Of a stretch of 64,000 nt of DNA, positions 47,907 to 58,735 are shown in pieces. The stretch spans positions 25,314 to 89,313 of the forward strand of contig VZRZ01008252.1 in the NCBI GenBank assembly GCA_013398175.1, written 5' to 3'. Source of the stretch: Climacteris rufus (taxonomy: Eukaryota > Chordata > Aves > Passeriformes > Climacteridae). Position 1 is the first letter of the stretch. Each line of letters opens with the position of its first letter. Under the pieces are notes generated by a model. It was not told where the DNA came from, searched no databases, and saw only the letters and a program-made list of their open reading frames with translations. The position numbers and the translations under genes are program-made.

Positions 47907-48495
47907 TGTAAAAGCGCTTAGGCCAGATGTTCTCGAGGTAGCGACAGCGCCTTTATGGGAGTGGAATCCCTGCCGGGGTGAGTTGTATAACTCTTCCAAA
48001 GGACAGAGTTCTAGCTACCGCAGATAACCTGTTTCTGCTGGCTCCTCTAGGATGAGAGTTTCCCCAGGCGTGGTGTGCTAGTGCCGATGAGAATAAAAGG
48101 CTAGACAGAGGGCTCTTCCCTTGGATAACAGCCGTTTATTGTGAGTCCAGTGATGCGTTCTGAGGGTCCAGAGATATCCAGATGGCTGGAGTGACCCAGA
48201 AGAAAGAGCCAGGAAGAAGCCCTGCAGGGCTCTTTTAAAGGGAGGTGGGATGAGGAAACACCCAATGGGAAAAGGCATAGTTCAAAGTAACCAGTGGAGA
48301 AGAGCTTTCCAGGGCACAGCCATATATGGCATCTGAGATATGGATGCAGGTAATACAAGGGAAATATGGGATTTTACCACAGCTCAGGCAGAGGGTTCAG
48401 ATATTGGAAGAAGAAGGCCAAGGGCTTTGCCTGGACTTTCTTCCCACCAAACCTGAAGCTCAAAAGCAGCAGCTTCTGCCAAGTGCACTGCTACA
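47907..48495 (-). mobile_element. Solo LTR, ERV1-like, minus orientation
   Basis: The plus strand reads TGTAAAAGCGC at 47907 and ends GCTACA at 48495, so both ends are TG...CA over 589 bp. GTTA flanks it on both sides (47903-47906 and 48496-48499), a 4-bp duplication typical of gammaretrovirus-like insertions; if the terminal A is counted in the flank, a 5-bp reading is also possible. On the minus strand a TATA-like CTTTAAAAG lies at 48232-48240 and the poly(A) signal AATAAA at 48135-48140, about 95 bp downstream, so the LTR points left. A GC-rich U5-like part follows to 47907. Frames at 48078-48626 lie largely inside it and are not genes. No internal retroviral DNA adjoins it. Confidence 0.87.
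48135..48240 (-). promoter_or_regulatory. LTR core promoter and poly(A) signal, minus strand
   Basis: Minus-strand TATA-like element at 48232-48240 and AATAAA at 48135-48140. The motifs are well kept. Whether the LTR is transcribed cannot be told from sequence. Confidence 0.6.
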
Positions 48496-48499
48496 GTTA

Positions 48500-50145
48500 T
48501 GTAACTTCTGAACTGAAAAAAACTTGACAGTATCCAAGAAGGCATAAGAAAGTTATTACTACTTTGTACAGAAGACAACTTTAATTCAGTAAAAAAAATT
48601 CCATTTACAAATGAAGTGGAACCCAAATTAAAAGCTAATTAAAGACTTATAGTTGAATGATTCAATAAGAGTAATGCAGTTTTGTTTTTTCTTTAGGAAA
48701 TGCACTCTAGTGGTAACCAAGATACACTTTGCTAAAAAATTGTTTAGTAAAGAATATCTTGCTTTTTATCTGGTATGATTACAGTCCAGTAGTGGCTCTT
48801 CCTGCATGGAAGTGAAGAGGTTAACATGTCCTTCTCTATTGAATTATTAAAAAAATAAACAAACCTTAATATTAATATCTCAGATCTACTTGGTCACATT
48901 CTTAACTGCTGTGAATTTAGTTAGTTACAGAATCAACGAGCTACACCACCACTCTCTAATCTATATCTCAGATAATTTTGTAAAGCTAAATATGTGTAAA
49001 ATAATAATTTTTTTCCAAACTGTGTCGACAGGATTACTTGGTCCAAGCAGAAGTTAAACAGACAGTCCAATTCATCAAACAGTTGTTAATCATTCCATTC
49101 TATTACTGTATAAACCAAACCAAAATTCTAAATAAAGTTTTTATTTATTTAGAGTTTCTCTAACAAAGGCTTTAAAGGCTGTTTGTTTTAGTTATAATGT
49201 CATAATGTTTAAATAAGAACAAATTAAATTCCATAGCCTCAATAATTTCTGTGGTTTTAAGAGTAATAGTAGCTTGTTTATGCTGTCGAGTCATATACCA
49301 GTTTATTTGCCATAAAAGTGCATATCCTTATGGGATATAGAGAGGAATGCAGCTATTCTGTTCCTAGTTCTCTTGTCTGTTGTTCTGTGGATTTGAGATT
49401 GTTTCCATTTCCTCCTTGTAAAAGTAGATTTTTTCAATCAAAGGTCAATAAAACCCCAATATAAATCACTCTTTGTCACAGCTAACTTCAAAACTCAAAA
49501 TTATGCAAAGGTGATAGCATATGAAAACTCCTCACCAGCCATATTTCATTCTTAAATTCAAGTATTATAATCTCAAGATCTTTCAATTCTTTAAGTCTTC
49601 ATACAGTCAGGATAGAGAAAGACTCTTTACATTTTTGAATAAATGAAACACAAAAATCTGTACGTACAGATTAGCCCACACAATTGAGCTGGTATTCATC
49701 TCATCTAACTGCAACTAACTGAAAGTTCAATGCATAATCTAAATTGTCTTAATGTCCTTTATAAATTAGTGAGCATTAAGAATATTCCAAAGGTTACTGT
49801 ACATAAGCTAACTGAGGATACTGTGGGAGTGACTATCCCTTTTTACTGTCCCTAGAAGGAAGGCAAGGACAGAGCTTTCAACTTTTTGATTAATAGGACT
49901 AGATGAGATGCCTTTTATTTTAACACACACTATCAAATAATGAGATTTGGAGACACTGTTGGCTGAGTCGAAAAACATTCTTCTCAAAAAGTATAATAAA
50001 ACAAAAATCACCCACAATTACTTCCATTAGATGGAGGCAAAACTTGTGCCCAAGGGAGACGTTGCAGTCATCCTCACTGGAAGACGGTTTTACATCAAAG
50101 AGTTTGTGACCCATGTAACAACAAGCCCAGGTCTGTTCTTTGCTG
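48500..50145. other. AT-rich non-coding DNA, nothing recognised
   Basis: No gene or named repeat; small overlapping frames near 49.8-50.1 kb on the minus strand have no recognisable domain. Confidence 0.5.
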
Positions 50146-50149
50146 TGCT

Positions 50150-50410
50150 TGCTGTGCTAAGCAAATCCCTTGTCTGCAGAATAAAATTGGCCACCTCATT
50201 GTAACAGAGCAGCTGCAGGCAGCTTCCACTTGGTTCTGACAATTGGGTCACCTCTGTGGCCTTGCCTTTACCTAGAAGTTTAGCAAGAAGTACTCATGCA
50301 AACATCCTTTCTGCTTGATAGTAGAAATGATGAATAACATTGTTTCCTTTGAAGAAAATCCTGTGATAGCTCAAAGAACCACAATGAGGTAACCCTTTCC
50401 ACAAATGGGG
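50150..50410. repeat. Unclassified dispersed repeat, copy B (copy A at about 14980-15300)
   Basis: Same orientation as copy A. Copy B is longer in the middle: it has CACCTCTGTGG before TTGCCTTTAC and TTTAGCAAGAAGTACTC before ATGCAAACATCC, where copy A is shorter, so copy A carries deletions. After ATGCAAACATCCTTTCTG the two diverge but share a CCACWRTGAGG-like phrase about 90 bp later. Neither terminal repeats nor coding sense could be recognised. Confidence 0.55.
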
Positions 50411-53280
50411 TCTTCATGGTGTGCTGCCTATTCGTTGGAGATGTTCAGTGATGCACATCTCAGGATTCCCACCACTGAAAGAGATATATGATTGTCTATA
50501 TTATACTTTTTTTCTTTGTAGTGCTAGCTCTAATAAATAACATTTTAAGTGACACTTCACAAAGTCTAAGTGTCTTTTTTCCTCTTAGCATAATGCCCCA
50601 ACAACTCCTGGTGCAAAATAGATGATCAAAATTTCACTGTATAAGTGCAGAGAATAAGACATTGTATAAAAATTTAGAAATGTTCAAGAAAGCATTCAAG
50701 ATATTGGTTTTTTCTAAAACCAGGAAGTTTTTATAATCTGTCTCACCATTGTGTGATCTGAATTGTTTCCAAGTTGTGTGTTAAGTAGGATATATAATAA
50801 AAAATAACAAGTATTTCTTTGTTCTGTGTAAAAATAAAAAAAGTACAGGTCTGCAGAATAATTTTTTCAATATGTACAGTTTTCTATCTGTGTAAAAGGG
50901 TTATCTTTATGAAAAGATGCCAAAACAGTGTTCTTTATATTTGCTGAGGTTTCTGGCATCTTTTTCTCTCTGTACAGAGGCTTTTACCATCGTCATCTGC
51001 ACAGAGAAGAATTACCCTTCTGGATAAAAAATCCTGTTGACTCAAGGAGCAATGCTGACCACTCTGGTTATCTCTTGAGAGACTTAGGTTGCTATTTTCA
51101 GTAGTGTTTGATCTGCTAATTGAACATAGAGTATTATATTTGATGTATTTATAATACCCTCCACTGCTGAGAAGTGCATTGCAAGGGTTTTCAAAGACCT
51201 GATGACTTCATTCTCAAATGCAGTCAATTGGGTTTTACTCACACTGCAGGAAACAAATATATGTGCAACCAAATGAACACACATACAACCAAAACAAGGT
51301 CATTTGACTCTCAAATCTTCTCAGTGAACTAGTGACAGTAGACCACATATATGGGAGTCCTCTGTGAGACAGAGAATCTGACGTTTTCTGGTGTAAATAC
51401 CTGGCCTCTTCTGAGCTTCATCTATGGCCCTTTTTAGGACAAAAGAGTAAAAAAAAAAATAGTAGGAGGTATAGTAATAAGTGAAATGAAGTATAAAATT
51501 GCTCAGTATGTTGGCTATAAAGGTTTTAACGCTAATCCTATTATTTCTCTGCTCCAGTTGTTAAAAATTCGAGATTTATTTAGCTCATTATCTAAGTTTA
51601 GAGTTGCTTTCACTAAAATTGGAGATATTAGAGTTTTACTGGCACAAATACTGAATTTTCTCAGGGCTTTCTGTCTATTCAGGGGGAAGATAATTTCAGT
51701 AGATAATTAGATAATCTCTGTTGAATTTTCAATCTTAATTGCTGAACTAGTCTTGTTTTAGCCTGCTTTATAAGTAGATATTTAAACACTGGTTCTCTCT
51801 CAATCTAAAAGCATACATTTCTGACCATTTTCCTCTGTATTTTCATGAGTTGCTGTGACTATTCTGGAGAGAAGCAAAACATACATGAATTTAGGCCATC
51901 TCCCCTTTAGCTGTATAACATTCTCAACCTTCTGTGAAAGCAGACATTTTTACCTCAGATTTAGAATGAAACAACAGCTTATAAGAGTGTGTGTAGGTGC
52001 TGTCTCTAAAATTTTTACCCAAGGGCATAGGAATTTGCATAGTTCTAAATTGGTCTGGATTAGTATATAGGCTGAACAAGAAGAGGCCTTAGCAACTGGA
52101 TAAACCAGATCTTAGATACTTGCTGAGACCACATGGCAGAGATCTCTGATAAGAAATAAGAATGGTAACAAGCCAAAGAGTAGCACAGAGAATCTGACTT
52201 CATTGAAATAGTGGTACTTTCAAAAAAGAGGGAAATTTTTGAAGACAAGCCAGAGTGCACATCTTCAATATACCTCAGCTCATGTAAACTGAAAACAAGA
52301 GATGTTTGAGACTTTTCAGTTACAGCATGCTGGGATATTTTGCCACAGTAAAAATCTCATTCTAATTTATTATAGATGAACAAAACCCACCTCCTCAGAG
52401 CTGTAATGATAGGTTGATATATGACCTGTCAAAAGCTAAAACTAAAACAAAACAATTTATTTTATTGTTTAATTGTACTAAAAAAATGTTAAATTGCTCA
52501 ATTGCAATTATAGTATTAAATTCACAATGTAAATTAAAATTTTTAGCAGTTACATTCCTCTAGATGATGATGTTTTTCTTGCTATTAATATAATTTATTA
52601 TAATAGTTATTGTTATTATTATTTCTATTTTATGCTTGCCTGTCACATTCAGTTTTCTCTTTCTAAAGAGAAACAAACATCATATTATTCAACCCCGCCA
52701 TAACATACTGAATTTAAAGACTTTCAGAATTTGTGAGGTTGTTCATTAGAAGCAGAATCACCTCAAACATAGGTTCCTGCCAAAATAGACATACATATTA
52801 TTGTATATGATTTAGCTATACTTTTATACAACTTCACACAGAAAATAGTGCACAGTAGAGATCATTTTGATTATCACACACTATCATATTTTAGTTTAAA
52901 ATTATGTAGCATAGCTTCTTGTAATGTATATGCCTTAAAACAGTGAAGTAAACAGATTCACTTTGAGGAGATAGTTAAAGATTTTTTTCTAGTACAACTT
53001 TTGAGGACTTGATAGCAACCAGTAAAGAGGGGGAATATTATTTTCTTATTGTTATTATCTCTAAATTGGTTAAATTGCTACTGAACAGGGAGAAAGCTAC
53101 AAGCTCTGAAACTGAATGTTTTCAAGTAGATTTTTATGCAGTGTTGAAAGTAGGACACTAAAATAAATAAGGCAACTGTTCCTGTCCATAAACTTTATGC
53201 AAAGATTTGGTATTTGGTTTGTTTGCCATTGACAAAAGTTGGCAAACTTTTGAATAATTTTCTTTGGGACAATTACCAAC
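50411..53280. other. AT-rich non-coding DNA, no gene recognised
   Basis: No gene or named repeat identified. Several frames of 60-75 codons without domains. Confidence 0.55.
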
Positions 53281-53290
53281 AGTGAAAACA

Positions 53291-53353
53291 GAGAAAAGGG
53301 CGGGGGTGGGGGGATGGGGAAGAGAGAGAGAGAAAGAGAGAGGGAGAGAGAGG
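53291..53353 (+). repeat. G-quadruplex-like motif followed by (GA)n purine tract
   Basis: GGG C GGGGG T GGGGGG AT GGGG at 53298-53319 satisfies the four G-run rule with 1-2 nt loops. It passes directly into AGAGAGAGAGAG-type repeats to 53353. The whole 60 bp is almost pure purine on the plus strand, so it could form a G4 or, in the GA part, a triplex. It ends 60 bp before the LTR at 53413. Confidence 0.88.
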
Positions 53354-53412
53354 TGTAAATTTTTTCGTTTGATATTTATGATTCCTGATGTTTTATTTTG
53401 ATTATCTGGAAA

Positions 53413-53972
53413 TGCTGTGGTGTGTTGACCCTAGCCACCAATTAAGTTCCCACCAGCTGCTCACTTAGTTACATCCCCTTTAAGAGGATGCTGGAGAGAA
53501 TGGGAACAATGAAAGTAATAAAACTCTTGTAGGTCAAGACAAATTCAGTTTAATAAGTGAAGTGAGGGAAAGGCAAAGCAAAATAAAACCCCAGAAAATA
53601 TAAAAGCAGTCTGTCATCACCTCCTATGAGCAGACCATTGCTAGGCCAGTCTCTGAGTAAAGCCTGACTGGAAAATGCTCCTGGCCATCCCCTCCATGTT
53701 TTTATTGCTGAGCATGGCACCACATAGTATAGACTCTCTCTTTGGTCAATTGGGGTCAGCTGTTCTGGCTGTATCCCTTCCCAGCAACTTGCCCACCCCC
53801 AGCCTCCTTGCTGGTAGGTAGAGTGAGAAACAGAGAGGTTCTTGTTAGTGTGTGGTGTTCAGCAGTAACTAAAACACTGATCTCTTATCAACACTGACGT
53901 ATTCACAAATCTAAACCACAGACCCATATGGGCTGCTTATGAAGAGAATCTACTGTCTCAAAGAGGGACTCA
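53413..53972 (-). mobile_element. ERVL-type avian LTR, minus orientation
   Basis: The plus strand carries the reverse complement of a common avian ERVL LTR: TGCTGTGG...GACCCTAGCCACCAATTAAG (LTR 3' end), GTAATAAAACTCTTGTAGGTCAAGAC, CAGTTTAATAAG (minus-strand poly(A) signal ATTAAA at 53549-53554), a TATA-like minus-strand CAATAAAAA at about 53697-53706, then GGTCAATTGGGGTCAGCTGTTCTGGCTG, CAGCAACTTGCCCACCCCCAGCCT, AACTAAAACACTGATCTCTTATCAACACTG, and CACAAATCTAAACCACAG...GAAGAGAATCTACT near the LTR 5' end. The right boundary is approximate. No target duplication is visible, so it is older or end-damaged compared with the 9689 LTR. Confidence 0.82.
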
Positions 53973-56900
53973 GTACGATTGTTCTTGTTGAATGACTCTG
54001 TGGGAACAGCTTGACATCGCATAAGAGTGAATTAAATTAGAGGAATACTGGTAAGATTGCTTGATAACAGGGAGTTAATAGAAGGTGTATTACAGAAATT
54101 TATAAAAAGTGAGGTAAAACGTATTCAGAGCATGGGAAATACAGCAATATCTGTTAGTCTTATCAGAAAAAGCACAGAAGGAAAAACAGAAGAAAAAAAT
54201 AGCCAAAATGCTTAGTTCCAAGAAGCAAGTGCTGTTGCTGATTTTCTGCATAGTTTGGTTTAGACATGGCCAGATGAGAATTTTTTACTTAATTACATTT
54301 TTCAAGCCATCTGTTTGCTTTCCTAAATAAATATGTATCTGGATATCACATGGATTGTTGACAAAGCTACATTTAGAAGGACCTTCAAGACGTTACTGTC
54401 ATTGCCCCACTGCTTTTTCACATAAGTAACTATAGAACCAGTAGGTGATATCGATTAACCATAGCTTTAAATTCAGATAATCAAAACCAAACCAAATTAC
54501 CCTATAGTTCTCTTACAGAGAGAAATTGACACTTTCCGAGAGCAACTCATCTCATCTTAGTTGCGTACTGCAGGACGTATCAAATGAACCTCTGCCTGAA
54601 GGCACAGATGTTAATTGTTCTTTGCTCTTCTCCAGGTAGAGTGACTTAGACTACAGCTTGGAACGGTTCAGTGTTTGATGTTTACACAAGTAGCTCATCT
54701 CACTTCATATAGAAATTCTTATGCAAATCCTATGGTTACTTTCAATACCAGCACTGATCAAAGATAAGATAATATACTTGTCACTTGAAAAGCAGCATAG
54801 TTCTGTTACCTCAAAAGGGACCTTTGTTGACTAAATTAAACATCTAAATCTTGGAGATACAAGTTGTGTGAAATGATTTGAATCCCATTGCTTTTAAAGC
54901 CAGGAAGATTAATGTGGCATTTCTCGGTTTCGGGGCTTCACTGAACAACAATTACATCTACTACAGGCCTTATTTTCAGGAATCTGTGACTCACAAAACA
55001 GAAGAACTGCAAAAAAAAAATTCAATTGTATGCTCACTTGTTGAATATTCCATGGATTTTTAAATTTATTCATGTAGCAGTTAATCTGCCATTGAAGACT
55101 GACAGACATGCCAAGCTGAACAAAATGATAATTTATATCCCCACTGTGGAGCTTTCTGCAAGTCTAAATAAGTGCTTATTTTAAGGTTTGTGTGGGGAAT
55201 AGTGCTAGTAGACGGGATTTGCTTATTTCCTCAAGAACAGTTACAGGGAACAATTTAAAGTTTTGTTGTCAAAAGACTAGTTTTTCCCTCAGTTCAGTAG
55301 ACTGGGACTGTGTGTACTCTTTATACCAATACATTTACAAGCATTTTGGGCCTTCTCAAATACTTTTTGATGTTCCGGACCAAGACATTAATATGTGTGC
55401 CAATGAATTTTTCAATCAGATCAATGTACTTCAACAAAATGTCACAGAATATCCACAATGATTCTAAAGTGAAGATCATCCAACATTGGACTATTCTGAC
55501 TCCACAAGACATAAATGAACTTACAACAAGTTGCTGGTTTTACAAGTTCTTAGCTGACTTACCGTTTCAGTTGGAAATTGAGTTATGTAAACATAAATTA
55601 AAACACTGTGCAGCTTATTTTTCTGTCTTTCCCAGGCTTAAAAATTAAAGTTGTACAAAGAAGAGCTTCAGTAATACTATAAAGGATGTCATGAGCTAGA
55701 AAACAATTTCAGTATACAACATCTTGTTTTTGTGTATTTCATTAAATTGTAGTATAATATTATCATCTTATATTCATATACAAATATACAGAATATTTCA
55801 CTTTATTATGCAGGTAAATTAATATGTAAATATAGATACTGTCTGTGATTGATACAGAGGGTTATATGCTAGCTAATATAAAATTTGTGAAATCTTTGAA
55901 TGGAAAGCAGCTATTTCAGAAATAAAAAAGTGTATCTCAATTTTGCCAATAATGTTCATGAAGTGTTCGATAGCATAAAAGTTATTTATCTATAAATGTA
56001 AATAATCTTGAAGATTTGATGACAGATATTAAAATGTAAGTAATAACATCTTAAAGTAATTTTTGAAGGTGAAGGTTTGATTTTTCATCTTTCATTCTCC
56101 TCTCTCCCCCTTTTTTATATTGCTCCTGGTAGAACTGAGAAATGATTTCTTTGTTCATGGTGACTTCCTTGGAAAGCATTATTACTCAGTGGTGTACAGC
56201 TACAGTACATGACTAAGTGAAGGCATTTCCATCACAGTATTCTCTCCTTGAAGAGTGACTACCATAGAATATTATTGATTTGCTTGGTGCATGATGATTC
56301 TGAGGTTAGACAGCTCAGAGTACAGCTGTTTTAGAAACTTTATGTCAAGTGAACTCAAATATGATTCTGTAGATTACAAACTCAGGCTATTTCTGCCCCC
56401 TAGTGAAAGCATAATTTTTAAGTTTTGTATTTTATTTCTATAGAAATTATTTCTTTTGACCCCAAACCAAGGAAATACAAATCAAGAAAAAGGAACAAAT
56501 TTTGCAATTGTTGCATATAGTTTAAAAGCTTATTTTCAAAAAAATATTTGTCAAAAATAATACACAGGTACAGTCTTGTTTTCCACACATTAGGTAAATT
56601 TTAAAATATACCATAAAAAAAGTGTCAAACCTTTTTTGTATTGTTTAGCTGCATTCAGTACTAGAAGCGAAATATTTACATGATGTCACCTGGAAATGTA
56701 ACTTCTCTTTTGCATTTTCATAGAAGCATCCAAGACAGAACTAGTACTTGAAATGGAGAGTGGTTTATCCATCAATATCCCCACCTATGGTCAAAGGGAA
56801 TCCAAAAGTCAAGGAAAATCCTTGTAATTTTGAGACAAGGCATGTTTCACACCAATTGGGTCAATTTTGTTAGGCTGTCATGCAGGCTTTACAGGACTGA

Positions 56901-57955
56901 TGCTTAATCAGGGGCAGCTGCCACCCGTATGGTTACACTTTGAGTTACATAACACAGCAAGAACAAGGCCAATGCAAATGCAGGAGTTTACATCTGCAGC
57001 TTGGTACAGGCACTGCAGTTGCTGTCTCAGTGTCTCTCTGCTTTAGGAGCCCATCTACCAGATTTACTTTTTTAGCAGACTGGCTGGAAACACCTGGAGT
57101 AGAAGCACCTTGAGAATATAGAGAAGCTGCAAAACTGGGATTAAAGAAGCTGCAGGCATTCAGTAATAAATGTTTGGTTTAAAGGTGAAAAAGTCAAAAG
57201 GCTCTTTAAACTCCTGCTAAGCCCTCTTCTGGTCTCAAATGCCTCTTCCAAATCATGCAAAAGAGAGACATAATTCATTGTCTTCCATATGCCAGCTAAG
57301 TGCTGCAACTCTTGTGCTATTAACCGTCCATGATGCTGTTTTGCAGGGTGCCTTTTTGGTGCAGCACAAATCCACAATTTTTCCCCCAACGCAATAAGTT
57401 TCTTTTTGGAAATAGAATTCTGATTTTCAGAGCAACCCACAGTATTATGGCAATATAGATATTAAAATAAAGTGAAAGGAATATATTCAAAACTTTAGGT
57501 TTGGAATGATTGTTACTATATTTCAAAACGTCCTTAACATCAAGATTATGAAAGCCTTTGTTTATGAAACAGCATTTGCTGTGATTGGGTCACACAGTTA
57601 TAACTATCTAAAAAAAAAAAAAAAGAGATCGAAAAATACATAAAGCTGATAAATCTCTGCAGGTCTTTACAGGGAAAACAGCTGAGTACCATAAAGCTTC
57701 AATTCATAAAGGTCAGAGAGGCAAAACAAGCAACTCAGAGCCACACAAATCACCACTTCTTACCATCATGTTCCTTGTTCTAGGAGCAAGAGATTAATAT
57801 AAACTTAAGCCTTTCTGTTCCAGTGATAAATAATAATAAACTATTCATCTCATTGCATTAAAATTGTAGTGATGCCAATTTTGATCCCAGAAGAAGATAT
57901 AAAAGACTAGAAAGGACTAATGAGAGACCTGTGAGAGTCTGGAATGCTGATGGCT
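53973..57955. other. Mostly AT-rich non-coding DNA, two odd frames but no gene recognised
   Basis: No gene identified. Two points are reported as findings: overlapping open frames at 55192-55648 on plus and a 99-codon minus-strand frame at 57141-57440. Confidence 0.5.
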
Positions 57956-57959
57956 TAAA

Positions 57960-58645
57960 CAATCAGGGTGCAAATTGAAGATGTGCTCTGCTCCCAGGTG
58001 CAGAGGTTGTGCACACACACCACCTCAGGCTACAAATGAGTGTTGAACAAGATAAGGAAAGAGGCAGATTCTGGGAGGTAAGACAATGCTTTTTGTCATG
58101 CTAAAGTCCTTGCACAAATGTCTCAGTTGTGAAAACTCACCTCTGGGAAAGTACTGTGACATTCAGACTAGCCTGAAGGTACTCACCCCTTCTGATGCTT
58201 CATAATTGACTCAACTGCGCTGACATGAGAGGCAGCTGTATTGTCTTGAACTATCCAAGTCAAGTGTCCCGTGATTCACATCATTCAGTGTGAAACTCCA
58301 CCCCAGAGGAGGTACCTTGGTGTTCCCAGCTGGACCTGAACGTATATAATGCATGGAAATGATGTTTTGTGAGCTTCTTCTGCCTTTGAATGGATCAAGA
58401 CAGTGATCGTGAGCTGGACCAACAGACACTGAAATTGCAAAAATCAAGTCTCATGATAAGGTCTATGGGTGGTGGTATCTTTCTACTTTTATCTTTTCCT
58501 ACTCTTCCTTATATCTTTTCTTAAGTGATATTTTTAAGATTTTGCCACATTTTATGCATTGTCACAGTACTATAGATAATACTAACCACAATGGCTACAT
58601 ACCTGCCTTCCATTGCAACCAATTTTTTCTAAAATAAACCATATA
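57960..58645 (+). mobile_element. Probable decayed LTR-like segment
   Basis: The block is richer in G and C than its flanks. A TATA-like GTATATAATGC lies at about 58340 and an AATAAA at about 58633, with CT-rich DNA and TTTTGCCACATTTTATGCATTG between them. Phrases such as CCCAGAGGAGGTACCTTGG and GACCAACAGACACTG are familiar to me from avian LTR sequences, but I cannot name the family. Neither terminus nor a target duplication could be fixed, so the boundaries are guesses. Confidence 0.38.
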
Positions 58646-58735
58646 TAAATATATATATACATATATATACATCTATTTATTTGTTTATTTATTTAATTCT
58701 ACATCTATATCTATATCTATATCTATTTACAAATA
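58646..58735 (+). repeat. AT-rich compound microsatellite
   Basis: ATATATAC units, then TTTA/TTTG tetranucleotides, then repeated CTATAT units (CTATATCTATATCTATATC). It starts immediately after the poly(A)-like AATAAACC of the LTR-like segment. Confidence 0.88.

Noticed and set aside
48078..48626. Cluster of frames on both strands near 48.3 kb
   Set aside because: They are explained by the GC-richer LTR 47907-48495.
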